Part shown: piece by piece, positions 32,734 to 41,472 of the stretch
Layout: each line of letters opens with the position of its first letter
How positions within the stretch are numbered: position 1 is the first letter of the stretch
NCBI RefSeq assembly: GCF_900142735.1
Contig: NZ_FRBY01000002.1
Location: 124,001 to 188,000, forward strand
DNA: 64,000 bases
Source: Flavobacterium saccharophilum
GTDB taxonomy: Bacteria > Bacteroidota > Bacteroidia > Flavobacteriales > Flavobacteriaceae
Direction: 5' to 3'
Position numbers and translations under genes: made by a program
The notes under the pieces: model-generated
What the model was told of the DNA's origin: nothing
Databases searched by the model: none
What the model saw: the letters and a program-made list of their open reading frames with translations, nothing else

Positions 32734-33923
32734 GTGCTTAAAATTTTTGGTTTATAAAAATCAGGAGGTAATTCACAGTAACCGAACGTTAAAATCGGTA
32801 CATCGTCTTTATCAATTTCAACATCTAAACCGTTGAAATCTCTGAAATACTTTAAAAGATTATAAACACCTTCTAAATTGTTTTCTTTATATTTTATCAG
32901 TACTAACGGTTGCAAATCATTTTTACAAATGAGTTTCCAGATCGGGAGCGAAACTTTAAGTAAAACCTCTTCAATAGTTACATTATTTACTATTTCTTCG
33001 TCAGTTTTGTCAAACTCTTCCATAAATTCAGCGTATTCCTTACGTAGCGAGTTAGAAATATTTACAAAGTGTTTTCCTTGAGTTTGTTCTACATAACAGC
33101 TATATACACCGTAAAGCCTGTGTTTTTCCATGTAGTCAGCATAATCACCCGAAGCAATTTTAGCCAATGCAGTAAAAGGGGTTAAGCCTTTAGTACTTTT
33201 AATTTGTCCTTTAGTCATTTCTGATGTGATATCGTATTTAGCCAAGTAATTGGACACGTCAGAGTTTAATATTTGTTGATTTTGACCACCTAATGTACCG
33301 TCGTTATCTTTGTATTTAAACCATCGAGAAATGAAATCCTTTTGAAATTTTTCTATTTTTTTTCCATCTGAGTGATTGTAAAAAAACAGAATGTGCAAAT
33401 GTGGATGCCATCCATTTTCAAAACTGTAAGTAATTTCTAGAGTTTTTACCTGACCCATGAAACCTAAATCAATTTTACTTCGTGAGAAAAATCTTTGATT
33501 TTGAAAACTTCTATAATTATTTGAAATTTTTTCAAGTGATTTTTTTAGTGTATCAAACTTTGAGTGCCTAACTGTGAGTGTTAGAAATCCAATCGAAAGG
33601 TTTTTCGATTGGTGAGCACCGATTAAACCGCTCAAAAGTTCCTTTTTGTTTTCTGATATTTTGAGCGCACACACAGGACAACGCCAATAACCGCCACAAT
33701 TAGCAACGCCATTAAAAAACAATCCGCCTTTATCATTCTTGCAGAGCCTTACAGGCTGATTGCTATTAGCGTTTACAGAATAGCCACAAAATTGAATTCT
33801 CGGCTTTCTTTTTTCTTTGGTTTCTTTCAATGTGTAATTCTGTTTTGCAATATTTCTCATTCTGTGAAGTAACGTTTTATACACACTCGAGATATCCTCA
33901 GGATGATTAATGTGGCGTACCAA
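32721..33923 (-). CDS. Rolling-circle replication initiator (Rep_1-like), body severed from its 5' end
   Basis: About 400 codons. N-terminal zinc-like motif CGGYWRCPVCALK, then FLTLTVRH, the HUH metal-binding motif GWHPHLHILFFY (about residues 155-166) and the candidate nicking tyrosine in VSNYLAKYD, as in pC194/Rep_1 endonucleases. The TTG at 33923 is only the first possible start in the integrated state. The frame stays open to 34004 and across the att core, and in the circular phage it continues to the ATG at 27767, giving 447 residues. In the lysogen no ATG exists upstream of 33860, and the frame reaches a host stop at 34050-34052. Confidence 0.85.
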   Translation of the reverse strand: MVRHINHPEDISSVYKTLLHRMRNIAKQNYTLKETKEKRKPRIQFCGYSVNANSNQPVRLCKNDKGGLFFNGVANCGGYWRCPVCALKISENKKELLSGLIGAHQSKNLSIGFLTLTVRHSKFDTLKKSLEKISNNYRSFQNQRFFSRSKIDLGFMGQVKTLEITYSFENGWHPHLHILFFYNHSDGKKIEKFQKDFISRWFKYKDNDGTLGGQNQQILNSDVSNYLAKYDITSEMTKGQIKSTKGLTPFTALAKIASGDYADYMEKHRLYGVYSCYVEQTQGKHFVNISNSLRKEYAEFMEEFDKTDEEIVNNVTIEEVLLKVSLPIWKLICKNDLQPLVLIKYKENNLEGVYNLLKYFRDFNGLDVEIDKDDVPILTFGYCELPPDFYKPKILSTWKV

Positions 33924-34003
33924 ATCCGTATTATTATCAAGGCGCTGCGCTTGTGGGTAACGCTCAGAGTTAAGATACTGATTATCAAATATTTGTGCTA
34001 GTT

Positions 34004-34363
<360 letters not shown>

Positions 34364-36280
34364 ATGAATACAATTGCTGAGCATATTGCAGATTTTTTAA
34401 AAGAATACCCGCCATTTGATAATTTGACTTTTCAGGAATTATCTGATATTGCAACCAATATCCGAGTGATTAATTTAGAAAAGCATTCCGTATTGTTTCA
34501 AAACAATGACGTACTTCATGATAGTTTTTATGTTGTGGCATCTGGTGTCATAAATTTAACTACAATTGCAGATGCTGAAGAAACAATTATCAATAAGTGT
34601 CATGAAGGAGATATTTTTGGACTAAGACCTTTTTTTGCCAAAAATAACTACATGATGACTGCGAAAGCACGTGAAGAAAGTATTATATATGCTATTCCAA
34701 TCGCTGTTTTCAGACCATTTGTGGCCAATAATTCTGATGTTTTAAACTTTTTACTAGAAAGTTTTGCTGTAAATTCAAGACACACAAAAGACAGTGTAAA
34801 TTCAAATGGAAAGTTAATTTCTGACACTTCATTTTATGTTGATCAGCAATCAGAAATGCAGTATATTCAATCTCTTACCTATAACAATTCGCCTTTAACA
34901 ACTGAATCAAATCACGTTGTAAAAGATGTGGCTATTTTAATGACGGAAGCAATGGTTGATAATATCATTGTTTGCGAAAAAAACAAACCGATTGGTATTG
35001 TTACTGCAGCAGATTTATCATCAAAAATTGCAACAGGCCGATATCCTATTACCGAAACGATTGATAAAATCATGTCTTCTCCTGTAGTTACCGTAATTGA
35101 AAACGTTTCACTTGCTGAAGCTCAATTATTAATGCTTAAACACAATGTAACCCATTTGTGCGTTACAAAAGATGGCACCAATAAATCTGCAGTTAAAGGA
35201 ATTATCTCTGAACACGATTTAATTGTGGCTCAAGCTAGTAACCCTGGCGTTTTAATCAAAGAAATTAAACGCTCTCAACTGCCTAAAGACTTAAAACAAA
35301 TACGTGATCGTTTGTCTGATTTGATTCAGAATTCGATTCAAAAAAATATTCCAATTTCACATATCAGTAATATTGCCAGTGAAATTAATCTGGCTATTAT
35401 TAAACGCGCTGTTGAATTATCAATTTTAGACTTAGGCTCACCTCCTGCCCGATTTGCATGGTTAAGTATTGGTAGTCAAGGTCGTAAAGAACAACTTTTA
35501 CTGACTGATCAGGATAGTATTTTAATTTTTGAAGACGTCACTCCTGATAAATACAGAGAGACAAAAGATTATTTTTTAAGACTGGCAAAAAGAGCTACAG
35601 CTATATTAGAAAAAGTTGGTTATGAGTATTGTCCAAATGGACACATGGGAAGCAATATGCTATGGTGTAAGTCATTGACAGACTGGACAAAACAATACAA
35701 CAGCTGGATGAATACTCCAGGTGAAAACAGCAATGATTTGAGTAGTATTTTCTTTGATTACGAAATTGTTTTTGGAGAGCCAAAAATTGAAGAAGTAATT
35801 GAAAATGTTATTTTCAAAAATGCTGTAAATAACACTTTATTCTTTGACTTTTTAGGAAACGATGCATTAAAGAGAAATTCTCCTTTAAGCTTTTTCAAAA
35901 AATTCATAGTTGAAGAAGAAGGTCCGAATAAAACTAAATTTGATATTAAAACCCGTGCATTAATGCCTTTGATTGATGGAGCGCGTTTATTAATTTTGAA
36001 TGCAAACATTAAAGGGATAAAAAATACCTATTTAAGATTTAAACAGTTAGCGATAACTGACTCTAAAAATGCAGAGATATATTTAAGTTGTGCTGAAGCT
36101 TTTTTAACTTTATCTAAATTTAGAACTGTTGAAGGATTGAAAAACGATGATTCAGGACAATACATCAATCTTAGAGAAATGTCTAAAACAGATAAGGAAA
36201 AATTGAAAAATGCTTTGACACCAATGAAAGATCTTGAGGAATTAATTAAGAGTAAATTTCAACTTACCCAATTCTCATAA
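34364..36280 (+). CDS. cNMP-binding/CBS/DUF294 nucleotidyltransferase-like signalling protein
   Basis: 638 residues. A cyclic-nucleotide-binding domain (about 20-140, ...FQNNDVLHDSFYVVASGVINL...GDIFGLRPFFA), a CBS pair (about 175-295, MTEAMVDNIIVCEKNKPIGIVTAADL and IMSSPVVTVIENVSLAEAQLLM), then a DUF294 nucleotidyltransferase-like domain with SIGSQGRKEQLLLTDQDSILIFED (about 368-391, GS...D-x-D) and its C-terminal helical partner. It probably senses nucleotides or energy state. It ends 3 bases before the exonuclease-like gene, in a trio with acs, a neighbourhood also known in other bacteria. Confidence 0.88.
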   Translation: MNTIAEHIADFLKEYPPFDNLTFQELSDIATNIRVINLEKHSVLFQNNDVLHDSFYVVASGVINLTTIADAEETIINKCHEGDIFGLRPFFAKNNYMMTAKAREESIIYAIPIAVFRPFVANNSDVLNFLLESFAVNSRHTKDSVNSNGKLISDTSFYVDQQSEMQYIQSLTYNNSPLTTESNHVVKDVAILMTEAMVDNIIVCEKNKPIGIVTAADLSSKIATGRYPITETIDKIMSSPVVTVIENVSLAEAQLLMLKHNVTHLCVTKDGTNKSAVKGIISEHDLIVAQASNPGVLIKEIKRSQLPKDLKQIRDRLSDLIQNSIQKNIPISHISNIASEINLAIIKRAVELSILDLGSPPARFAWLSIGSQGRKEQLLLTDQDSILIFEDVTPDKYRETKDYFLRLAKRATAILEKVGYEYCPNGHMGSNMLWCKSLTDWTKQYNSWMNTPGENSNDLSSIFFDYEIVFGEPKIEEVIENVIFKNAVNNTLFFDFLGNDALKRNSPLSFFKKFIVEEEGPNKTKFDIKTRALMPLIDGARLLILNANIKGIKNTYLRFKQLAITDSKNAEIYLSCAEAFLTLSKFRTVEGLKNDDSGQYINLREMSKTDKEKLKNALTPMKDLEELIKSKFQLTQFS

Positions 36281-36283
36281 TAT

Positions 36284-36880
36284 ATGCTAGACTGGCTGAA
36301 AAATATTAATAAAGAGTATCCGGATTTCTGGAAAGACTATTTAACAAAATTTGAGACAAAACCCAACCGATTTGTAGTTTTGTCAACTGAAACTTCAGGA
36401 TTAAATCCCAATAAAGATGTGATTTTATCCTTGGGAGCATTTTCAGTTGTTGATGACAGTATAGTAATCAAAGATAATTTTGAATCTGTTTTGCTTCAAT
36501 ATAAATTCTTGCATGACAATGGGCTTTCAAATGAATTTATCATTGAAAGTAAAATGATAAAAATGCCAGAGCCTGATGCAATGGAAGCTTTTATTAACTT
36601 TCTGGGAAATGCAATTTTAGTTGGTCATCACATTAATTTTGATATCGAAATGCTAAATTCGGCTTTAGAACGTCTGGATTGTGGCAGAATAAAAAATGAA
36701 GCATTAGATGTTGATGTTATGTACCGAAAACTTATGGATGTAAATGACAAACAGTTTTCGCTGGATGATTTATGCGAAATTTATAAAATTCCAAAAAGTG
36801 ATAGAAATTCTTCTTCTGAAGATGCGTACAGAATTGCCCTTTTGTTTTTGAAACTTAAATCGAGATTGGGAATCAAATAA
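36284..36880 (+). CDS. DnaQ-like exonuclease-fold protein with altered active site
   Basis: 198 residues with the RNase H-like DEDDh fold. Motif I reads VVLSTETSGLNP, where the usual first Asp (D-x-E) is Ser. Motif II LVGHHINFDIEML is intact. Motif III NSSSEDAYRIA keeps the Asp, but the preceding catalytic His position is Asn. Loss of two of the five catalytic residues suggests that it binds rather than degrades nucleic acid or nucleotides. It is transcribed with the cNMP/CBS/DUF294 gene 3 bases upstream. Confidence 0.8.
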   Translation: MLDWLKNINKEYPDFWKDYLTKFETKPNRFVVLSTETSGLNPNKDVILSLGAFSVVDDSIVIKDNFESVLLQYKFLHDNGLSNEFIIESKMIKMPEPDAMEAFINFLGNAILVGHHINFDIEMLNSALERLDCGRIKNEALDVDVMYRKLMDVNDKQFSLDDLCEIYKIPKSDRNSSSEDAYRIALLFLKLKSRLGIK

Positions 36881-36892
36881 AATTAAATCATA

Positions 36893-36924
36893 AAAAATGC
36901 CCCTTAAAACTAAGAGGCATTTTT
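36893..36924. terminator. Bidirectional terminator between the exonuclease-like gene and acs
   Basis: AAAAATGCCCCTTA / TAAGAGGCATTTTT (one mismatch) with a short loop and T/A-rich flanks on both sides. Confidence 0.85.
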
Positions 36925-36943
36925 ATTTTAATCTATTTCAAAA

Positions 36944-38854
36944 TTAAGAAATTCTTTCTTTCATAATTTCTTCAACAATTTCAGGGTTCAATAATGTTGA
37001 AGTATCTCCAAAATTAGAAAAATCCCCTTCTGCTATCTTACGTAAAATTCTACGCATGATTTTTCCAGATCGTGTTTTTGGCAAACCAGATACAAACTGA
37101 ATTTTATCTAATTTTGCAATTGGCCCAATGTGGTCCGCAATATATTGATTAATCTCTTTAACCAGGTTTTCTTTATTTCTAACTTCTCCAGTTTCTTTTA
37201 AGATTACATAGCCATACAATGCATTTCCTTTAATATCATGAGGGAAACCAACAATTGCAGATTCTGCAACAGCCTGATGTTCGTTAATAGCATCTTCAAT
37301 AGGAGCTGTTCCTAAATTGTGTCCTGAAACAATTACAACATCATCTACTCTACCGGTAATTCTGTAATAACCAACTTCATCTCTAAGCGCACCGTCTCCT
37401 GTAAAATATTTTCCAGGGAAAGAAGAAAAATAAGTGTCTTTGTAACGTTGGTGATCTCCCCAAATAGTTCTGGCGATTCCAGGCCATGGGAATTTAATAC
37501 ATAAACTTCCAACCACTTGGTTTCCTTCAATCTCATTACGTTTTTCATCCATTAAAACGGGTTGAATTCCTGGTAATGGCAAAGTAGCATAGGTAGGTTT
37601 TGTTGGCGTTACGAAAGCAATAGGAGAAATCATGATTCCACCAGTTTCGGTTTGCCACCATGTATCCACCACCGGGCATCTTTTATCTCCAACGTGGTCA
37701 TTAAACCAGTGCCATGCCTCTTCGTTAATTGGCTCTCCAACAGAACCAATAACTTTTAACGATTTTAGAGGATATTTTTGAATATAATCTAAACTCTCTT
37801 TTGCTAATGAACGAATTGCTGTTGGTGCTGTATAAAATTGTGTGATTTTGTGTTTTTCGATGATATCCCAAAAACGGCTAAAATCCGGATAAGATGGAAC
37901 TCCTTCAAAAATAACAGTTGTTCCTCCATTTAATAATGGTCCGTATAAAATATAAGAGTGACCTGTAATCCAGCCAATATCTGCAGTACACCAGAAAATA
38001 TCATTTTCTTCATGACTGAAAACATTTTTAAAAGTATAGGCTGTATAAACCATATATCCCGCGGTAGTATGAACCATTCCTTTTGGTTTTCCTGTTGAAC
38101 CAGAAGTATACAAGATAAACAAAGGATCTTCAGCATCCATAATTTCAGCAACGCTGTTATCCAAAGCTGCGTCTAATAAAGGCTGTAACCATTGATCACG
38201 ACCTTCTTTCATTTTAATTTCAGTCTGAGTTCTTTTAACCACTAAAACTTTAGAAACTGAAGGACAAGAATCTAATGCTTCATCAACAATTCCTTTAAGA
38301 TCAATAGTTTTATTTCCTCTATAACCACCGTCAGATGTGATTACCATTTTACATTCACAATCATTGATTCTGGCAGAAACTGCAGAAGCAGAAAATCCTG
38401 CAAAAATCACAGAATGAATAGCTCCTATTCTGGCACAAGCCAAAACAGCAACAGCCAATTCAGGAATCATTGGCAAATAAATACAAACTCTGTCTCCTTT
38501 ACGAACTCCTTGCTCACGCAAAACATTCGCCATTTTTGACACTCTTTCGTAAAGTTCGTTATATGTTATATGTAAAGCTTCTTCAGAAGGATCATTCGGT
38601 TCAAAGATAATAGCCGTTTTTTCGCCTCTTTTGCTTAAATGTCTATCGATACAGTTTTTTGTAATATTAACTTTAGCTTCAGTAAACCATTTTACTTCAG
38701 CATCAGCCATATTAAAATCAACCACTTTTTCCCATTGTTGATACCAAGTAAAATTTTCTTCAGCTATTTTTCCCCAGAATTTCCTTGGTTCTCTTATTGA
38801 CTTATTGTAATGTTTAAAATATTGTTCTAAATTTTCAATTTTATAATAACTCAT
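36944..38854 (-). CDS. acs: Acetyl-CoA synthetase
   Basis: 636 residues, close to the usual 640-650. It converts acetate, ATP and CoA to acetyl-CoA through acetyl-AMP. Motifs: LFILYTSGSTGKPKGMVHTT for AMP binding, DTWWQTETGGIMI, the YRITGRVDDVVIVSGHNLG hinge and the C-terminal PKTRSGKIMRRILRK, whose Lys is the site of acetylation control in the family. The ATG at 38854 (MSYYKIENLEQYF) is chosen because the 29 upstream codons are low-complexity and unlike Acs. It is convergent with the DUF294/exonuclease-like pair. Confidence 0.95.
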   Translation of the reverse strand: MSYYKIENLEQYFKHYNKSIREPRKFWGKIAEENFTWYQQWEKVVDFNMADAEVKWFTEAKVNITKNCIDRHLSKRGEKTAIIFEPNDPSEEALHITYNELYERVSKMANVLREQGVRKGDRVCIYLPMIPELAVAVLACARIGAIHSVIFAGFSASAVSARINDCECKMVITSDGGYRGNKTIDLKGIVDEALDSCPSVSKVLVVKRTQTEIKMKEGRDQWLQPLLDAALDNSVAEIMDAEDPLFILYTSGSTGKPKGMVHTTAGYMVYTAYTFKNVFSHEENDIFWCTADIGWITGHSYILYGPLLNGGTTVIFEGVPSYPDFSRFWDIIEKHKITQFYTAPTAIRSLAKESLDYIQKYPLKSLKVIGSVGEPINEEAWHWFNDHVGDKRCPVVDTWWQTETGGIMISPIAFVTPTKPTYATLPLPGIQPVLMDEKRNEIEGNQVVGSLCIKFPWPGIARTIWGDHQRYKDTYFSSFPGKYFTGDGALRDEVGYYRITGRVDDVVIVSGHNLGTAPIEDAINEHQAVAESAIVGFPHDIKGNALYGYVILKETGEVRNKENLVKEINQYIADHIGPIAKLDKIQFVSGLPKTRSGKIMRRILRKIAEGDFSNFGDTSTLLNPEIVEEIMKERIS

Positions 38855-39353
38855 ATGTTTTTGGAATTTTTTTATAAATGTATTAAATATCAGCGTATTC
38901 TTAAAATTATTTAATTCATAAATTTTGGCAAAAAAAAACACATATTAAAAAAAATATTACCTTTTAATATTTATAATTTAAAATTTTAGTTTTTTGCATC
39001 AAAATACCTATCGTAAAAAAGGCATGATAAATAAATACCATGCCTTTTTAATTTTAACAATTTCAATAACAATTAATTTTTTGTAATTCTGTATTACAAT
39101 CCGCAATTCTATTTTGAAAATAGCAGCAGCTTTATTAATTAAAATAGAAATCTCTACAAGTATATTTATCACTAAACATACCCCATTATACGGGATTACC
39201 TCACTTAACTCACTTGCTCACAGAAGTTAAGTGAATGCAATATTGCATCTATATCCTTTTTCTTAATAAGTGCTTACTAATTCAAAATATTACATAAAAC
39301 AGAGATACAGTGCAAATCCCATCACAGTCGAATGTGTGGTAATTCCCAATTTA
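38855..39353. other. Intergenic region between acs and ilvC
   Basis: About 500 bases without a credible gene. It holds a terminator (AAAAAGGCATG / CATGCCTTTTT, 39016-39049) and a 10-bp perfect inverted repeat TCACTTAACT / AGTTAAGTGA (39201-39234). No tRNA or known RNA motif was recognised. Confidence 0.6.
39016..39050. terminator. Hairpin terminator in the acs-ilvC gap
   Basis: Arms AAAAAGGCATG (39016-39026) and CATGCCTTTTT (39039-39049) with a 12-base loop; A/T runs suit both directions. Confidence 0.75.
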
Positions 39354-40823
39354 TTATCCAATTTTTTTCATTGCAGTCATAGACGCTCTCAACCATGCCC
39401 CTACTTCTTCGATAGGATGTTGACGAATTTCTTTGTTTACTGCGATTAAAATAGCATTATCTACTCCATTTGAAGTCGAGAATGGTTTTCCAATTATATT
39501 TGTTTCCACTGTTTTCATGAATTCAGTCAATAATGGTTTACAAGCGTGATCGAATAAATAACATCCGTACTCAGCAGTATCCGAAATAACGCGGTTCATT
39601 TCAAACAATTTCTTTCTTGCAATTGTGTTAGCAATCAATGGTAATTCGTGTAATGACTCATAATAAGCTGACTCTTCAATGATTCCGGCTTCTGTCATAG
39701 TTTCGAAAGCTAATTCTACACCTGCTTTAACCATTGCGATCATTAAAACTCCATTATCAAAATATTCTTGTTCAGAAATTGGAGCTTCTTGTGGTGCTGT
39801 TTTCTCAAAATTAGTTTCACCTGTAGCAGCTCTCCATTTCAATAAATTCACATCATCATTAGCCCAGTCGATCATCATAGTTCTTGAGAATTCTCCAGAA
39901 ATAATATCATCCTGGTGTTTTTGGAATAAAGGACGCATAATGTCTTTTAATTCTTCAGCAAGTTCGTAAGCTTCTATTTTTGCAGGATTAGATAAACGAT
40001 CCATCATGTTTGTAATACCACCATGTTTCAACGCTTCAGTAATAGTTTCCCATCCGTACTGAATTAATTTTGAAGCATATGCAGCATCAATTCCTTTTTC
40101 AACCATTTTATCAAAACATAAAATAGATCCAGTTTGCAATAATCCACAAAGGATAGTTTGCTCACCCATTAAATCTGATTTTACTTCAGCTACAAATGAT
40201 GATTTCAAAACTCCTGCTTTGTGACCTCCAGTTGCTACAGCGTAAGCTTTTGCCTGATCTAAACCTGCACCATTTGGATCATTTTCAGGGTGAACAGCGA
40301 TAAGTGTTGGTACACCAAATCCTCTTTTATACTCTTCACGAACCTCAGAACCAGGACATTTTGGAGCACACATAATTACGGTGATATCTTTACGAATCTG
40401 CATTCCTTCTTCAACGATGTTAAATCCGTGAGAGTATGCTAAAGTCGAACCTTCTTTCATTAATGGCATAATAGCAGTAACTACAGCAGTATGTTGTTTA
40501 TCCGGAGTTAAATTACAAACTAAGTCTGCAGTTGGAATTAATTCTTCATATGTACCTACTTTAAAACCGTTTTCAGTAGCATTTTTGTAAGAAGCTCTTT
40601 TTTCAGCGATTGCATCTGCACGTAATGCATAAGAAATGTCTAAACCAGAATCTCTCATGTTTAAACCTTGATTCAAACCTTGTGCACCACAACCTACAAT
40701 AACAACTTTTTTCCCTGCCAATGCTGCGATTCCGTCTGCAAATTCAGATTGCTCCATAAATTCACAAACTCCTAATTGTTCTAATTGTAATCTAAGTGGT
40801 AATGTGTTGAAATAATTTGCCAT
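39354..40823 (-). CDS. ilvC: Ketol-acid reductoisomerase, class II
   Basis: 489 residues, the long (class II, E. coli-like) form with a duplicated C-terminal knotted domain. The Rossmann motif [22 protein letters not shown] and [30 protein letters not shown], and the two metal sites ([12 protein letters not shown] and the later [21 protein letters not shown]) are visible. It converts acetolactate or acetohydroxybutyrate to dihydroxy acids with NADPH. Last gene of ilvDBNC, 42 bases after ilvN. Confidence 0.97.
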   Translation of the reverse strand: MANYFNTLPLRLQLEQLGVCEFMEQSEFADGIAALAGKKVVIVGCGAQGLNQGLNMRDSGLDISYALRADAIAEKRASYKNATENGFKVGTYEELIPTADLVCNLTPDKQHTAVVTAIMPLMKEGSTLAYSHGFNIVEEGMQIRKDITVIMCAPKCPGSEVREEYKRGFGVPTLIAVHPENDPNGAGLDQAKAYAVATGGHKAGVLKSSFVAEVKSDLMGEQTILCGLLQTGSILCFDKMVEKGIDAAYASKLIQYGWETITEALKHGGITNMMDRLSNPAKIEAYELAEELKDIMRPLFQKHQDDIISGEFSRTMMIDWANDDVNLLKWRAATGETNFEKTAPQEAPISEQEYFDNGVLMIAMVKAGVELAFETMTEAGIIEESAYYESLHELPLIANTIARKKLFEMNRVISDTAEYGCYLFDHACKPLLTEFMKTVETNIIGKPFSTSNGVDNAILIAVNKEIRQHPIEEVGAWLRASMTAMKKIG

Positions 40824-40865
40824 TTTCTTTAATAATATTTAATGATATGTAATTTATAATTGATA

Positions 40866-41387
40866 CTAGTTAAGTGCTTCTAATAAGGAAGAAATTTCCA
40901 TTTTTTCTTTAGAAACTGATATTCTGCCCGAACGAACAAATTGCATAATACCGTAAGGTTTGAATTTTGCATATAATTCTTCAATTTCAGAACGTCTTCC
41001 TGATTTTGAAATCACAAAGAAATCACGTGAAACCGTCACAATTGTTGACTGACTTTCCTTGATGATATTCTGAATCTGTTTTTCATCAAACAACAAACTT
41101 GACTGTATTTTAAACAAAGCATTTTCTAAGAAAATCGTTTCTTCATCTGTGTGATAAAATGCTTTGATAACCTCAATTTGTTTTTCAATTTGTCCAACGA
41201 TATTCTGAACCCATTTCTCTGTTGTATTTACTACAATGATAAATCTGGAAACATTCTCTATTTCTGATTCTGAAACGTTTAGACTTAATATGTTAATGTG
41301 ACGCTTTAAGAATATTCCAGATATCCTGTTCAACAATCCGACATTATTTTCTGAATATACCGATATGGTAAATGTTTTATCTTCCAT
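40866..41387 (-). CDS. ilvN: Acetolactate synthase small (regulatory) subunit
   Basis: 173 residues with an N-terminal ACT domain (FTISVYSENNVGLLNRISGIFLKRHINILSLNVSESE) and a C-terminal second domain (ALFKIQSSLLF...YAKFKPYGIMQFVRSGRISVSK). It binds valine to feedback-regulate the large subunit. It follows ilvB after a palindromic repeat and precedes ilvC. Confidence 0.92.
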   Translation of the reverse strand: MEDKTFTISVYSENNVGLLNRISGIFLKRHINILSLNVSESEIENVSRFIIVVNTTEKWVQNIVGQIEKQIEVIKAFYHTDEETIFLENALFKIQSSLLFDEKQIQNIIKESQSTIVTVSRDFFVISKSGRRSEIEELYAKFKPYGIMQFVRSGRISVSKEKMEISSLLEALN

Positions 41388-41407
41388 TTTGTTTTTAGTT
41401 TTTTTTT

Positions 41408-41454
41408 GTTTCAGGTTTCAGGTTTCACGTTGCTGAGAACCTGAAACCTGAAAC
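41408..41454. repeat. GTTTCAGGTTTCAGGTT palindrome between ilvB and ilvN
   Basis: A perfect 17-bp inverted repeat (41408-41424 / 41438-41454) with a 13-base loop, followed by extra CTTGAAAC copies. Same family as at 21,857 and 52,132. It forms a strong mRNA hairpin inside the operon without a terminator T-tail. Confidence 0.85.
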
Positions 41455-41472
41455 TTGAAACATGAAACTTTT

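Larger units (their letters stand above)
27707..34003. mobile_element. Small Rep-encoding prophage integrated at dif (6,297 bp)
   Basis: The unit is bounded by a 20-bp direct repeat, CTTTTGAACTATAATTTATA, at 27707-27726 and 34004-34023, exactly 6,297 bases apart. All its genes read on the minus strand, many overlap by TAATG, and they encode a rolling-circle Rep, a CxxC protein, a tiny HTH protein, a likely main virion protein, a muralytic protein and a run of small membrane proteins. No integrase, terminase or tail gene is present. Size and gene content resemble the small tailless ssDNA phages of Flavobacteriia (the 6-7 kb Cellulophaga phages and the larger lipid-containing FLiP), from general knowledge, not alignment. 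Use of host XerC/XerD at dif is inferred from the site. Confidence 0.85.

Noticed and set aside
27707..34003. Integrative plasmid or ICE instead of phage
   Set aside because: Rep alone would allow this, but no mobilisation, partition or cargo gene is present, and the late gene set (muralytic protein, many TM peptides, candidate capsid) fits a virus better.
39201..39234. 10-bp inverted repeat after ilvC as an RNA gene
   Set aside because: A single hairpin with a 14-base loop and no U-tail or promoter; function cannot be supported.
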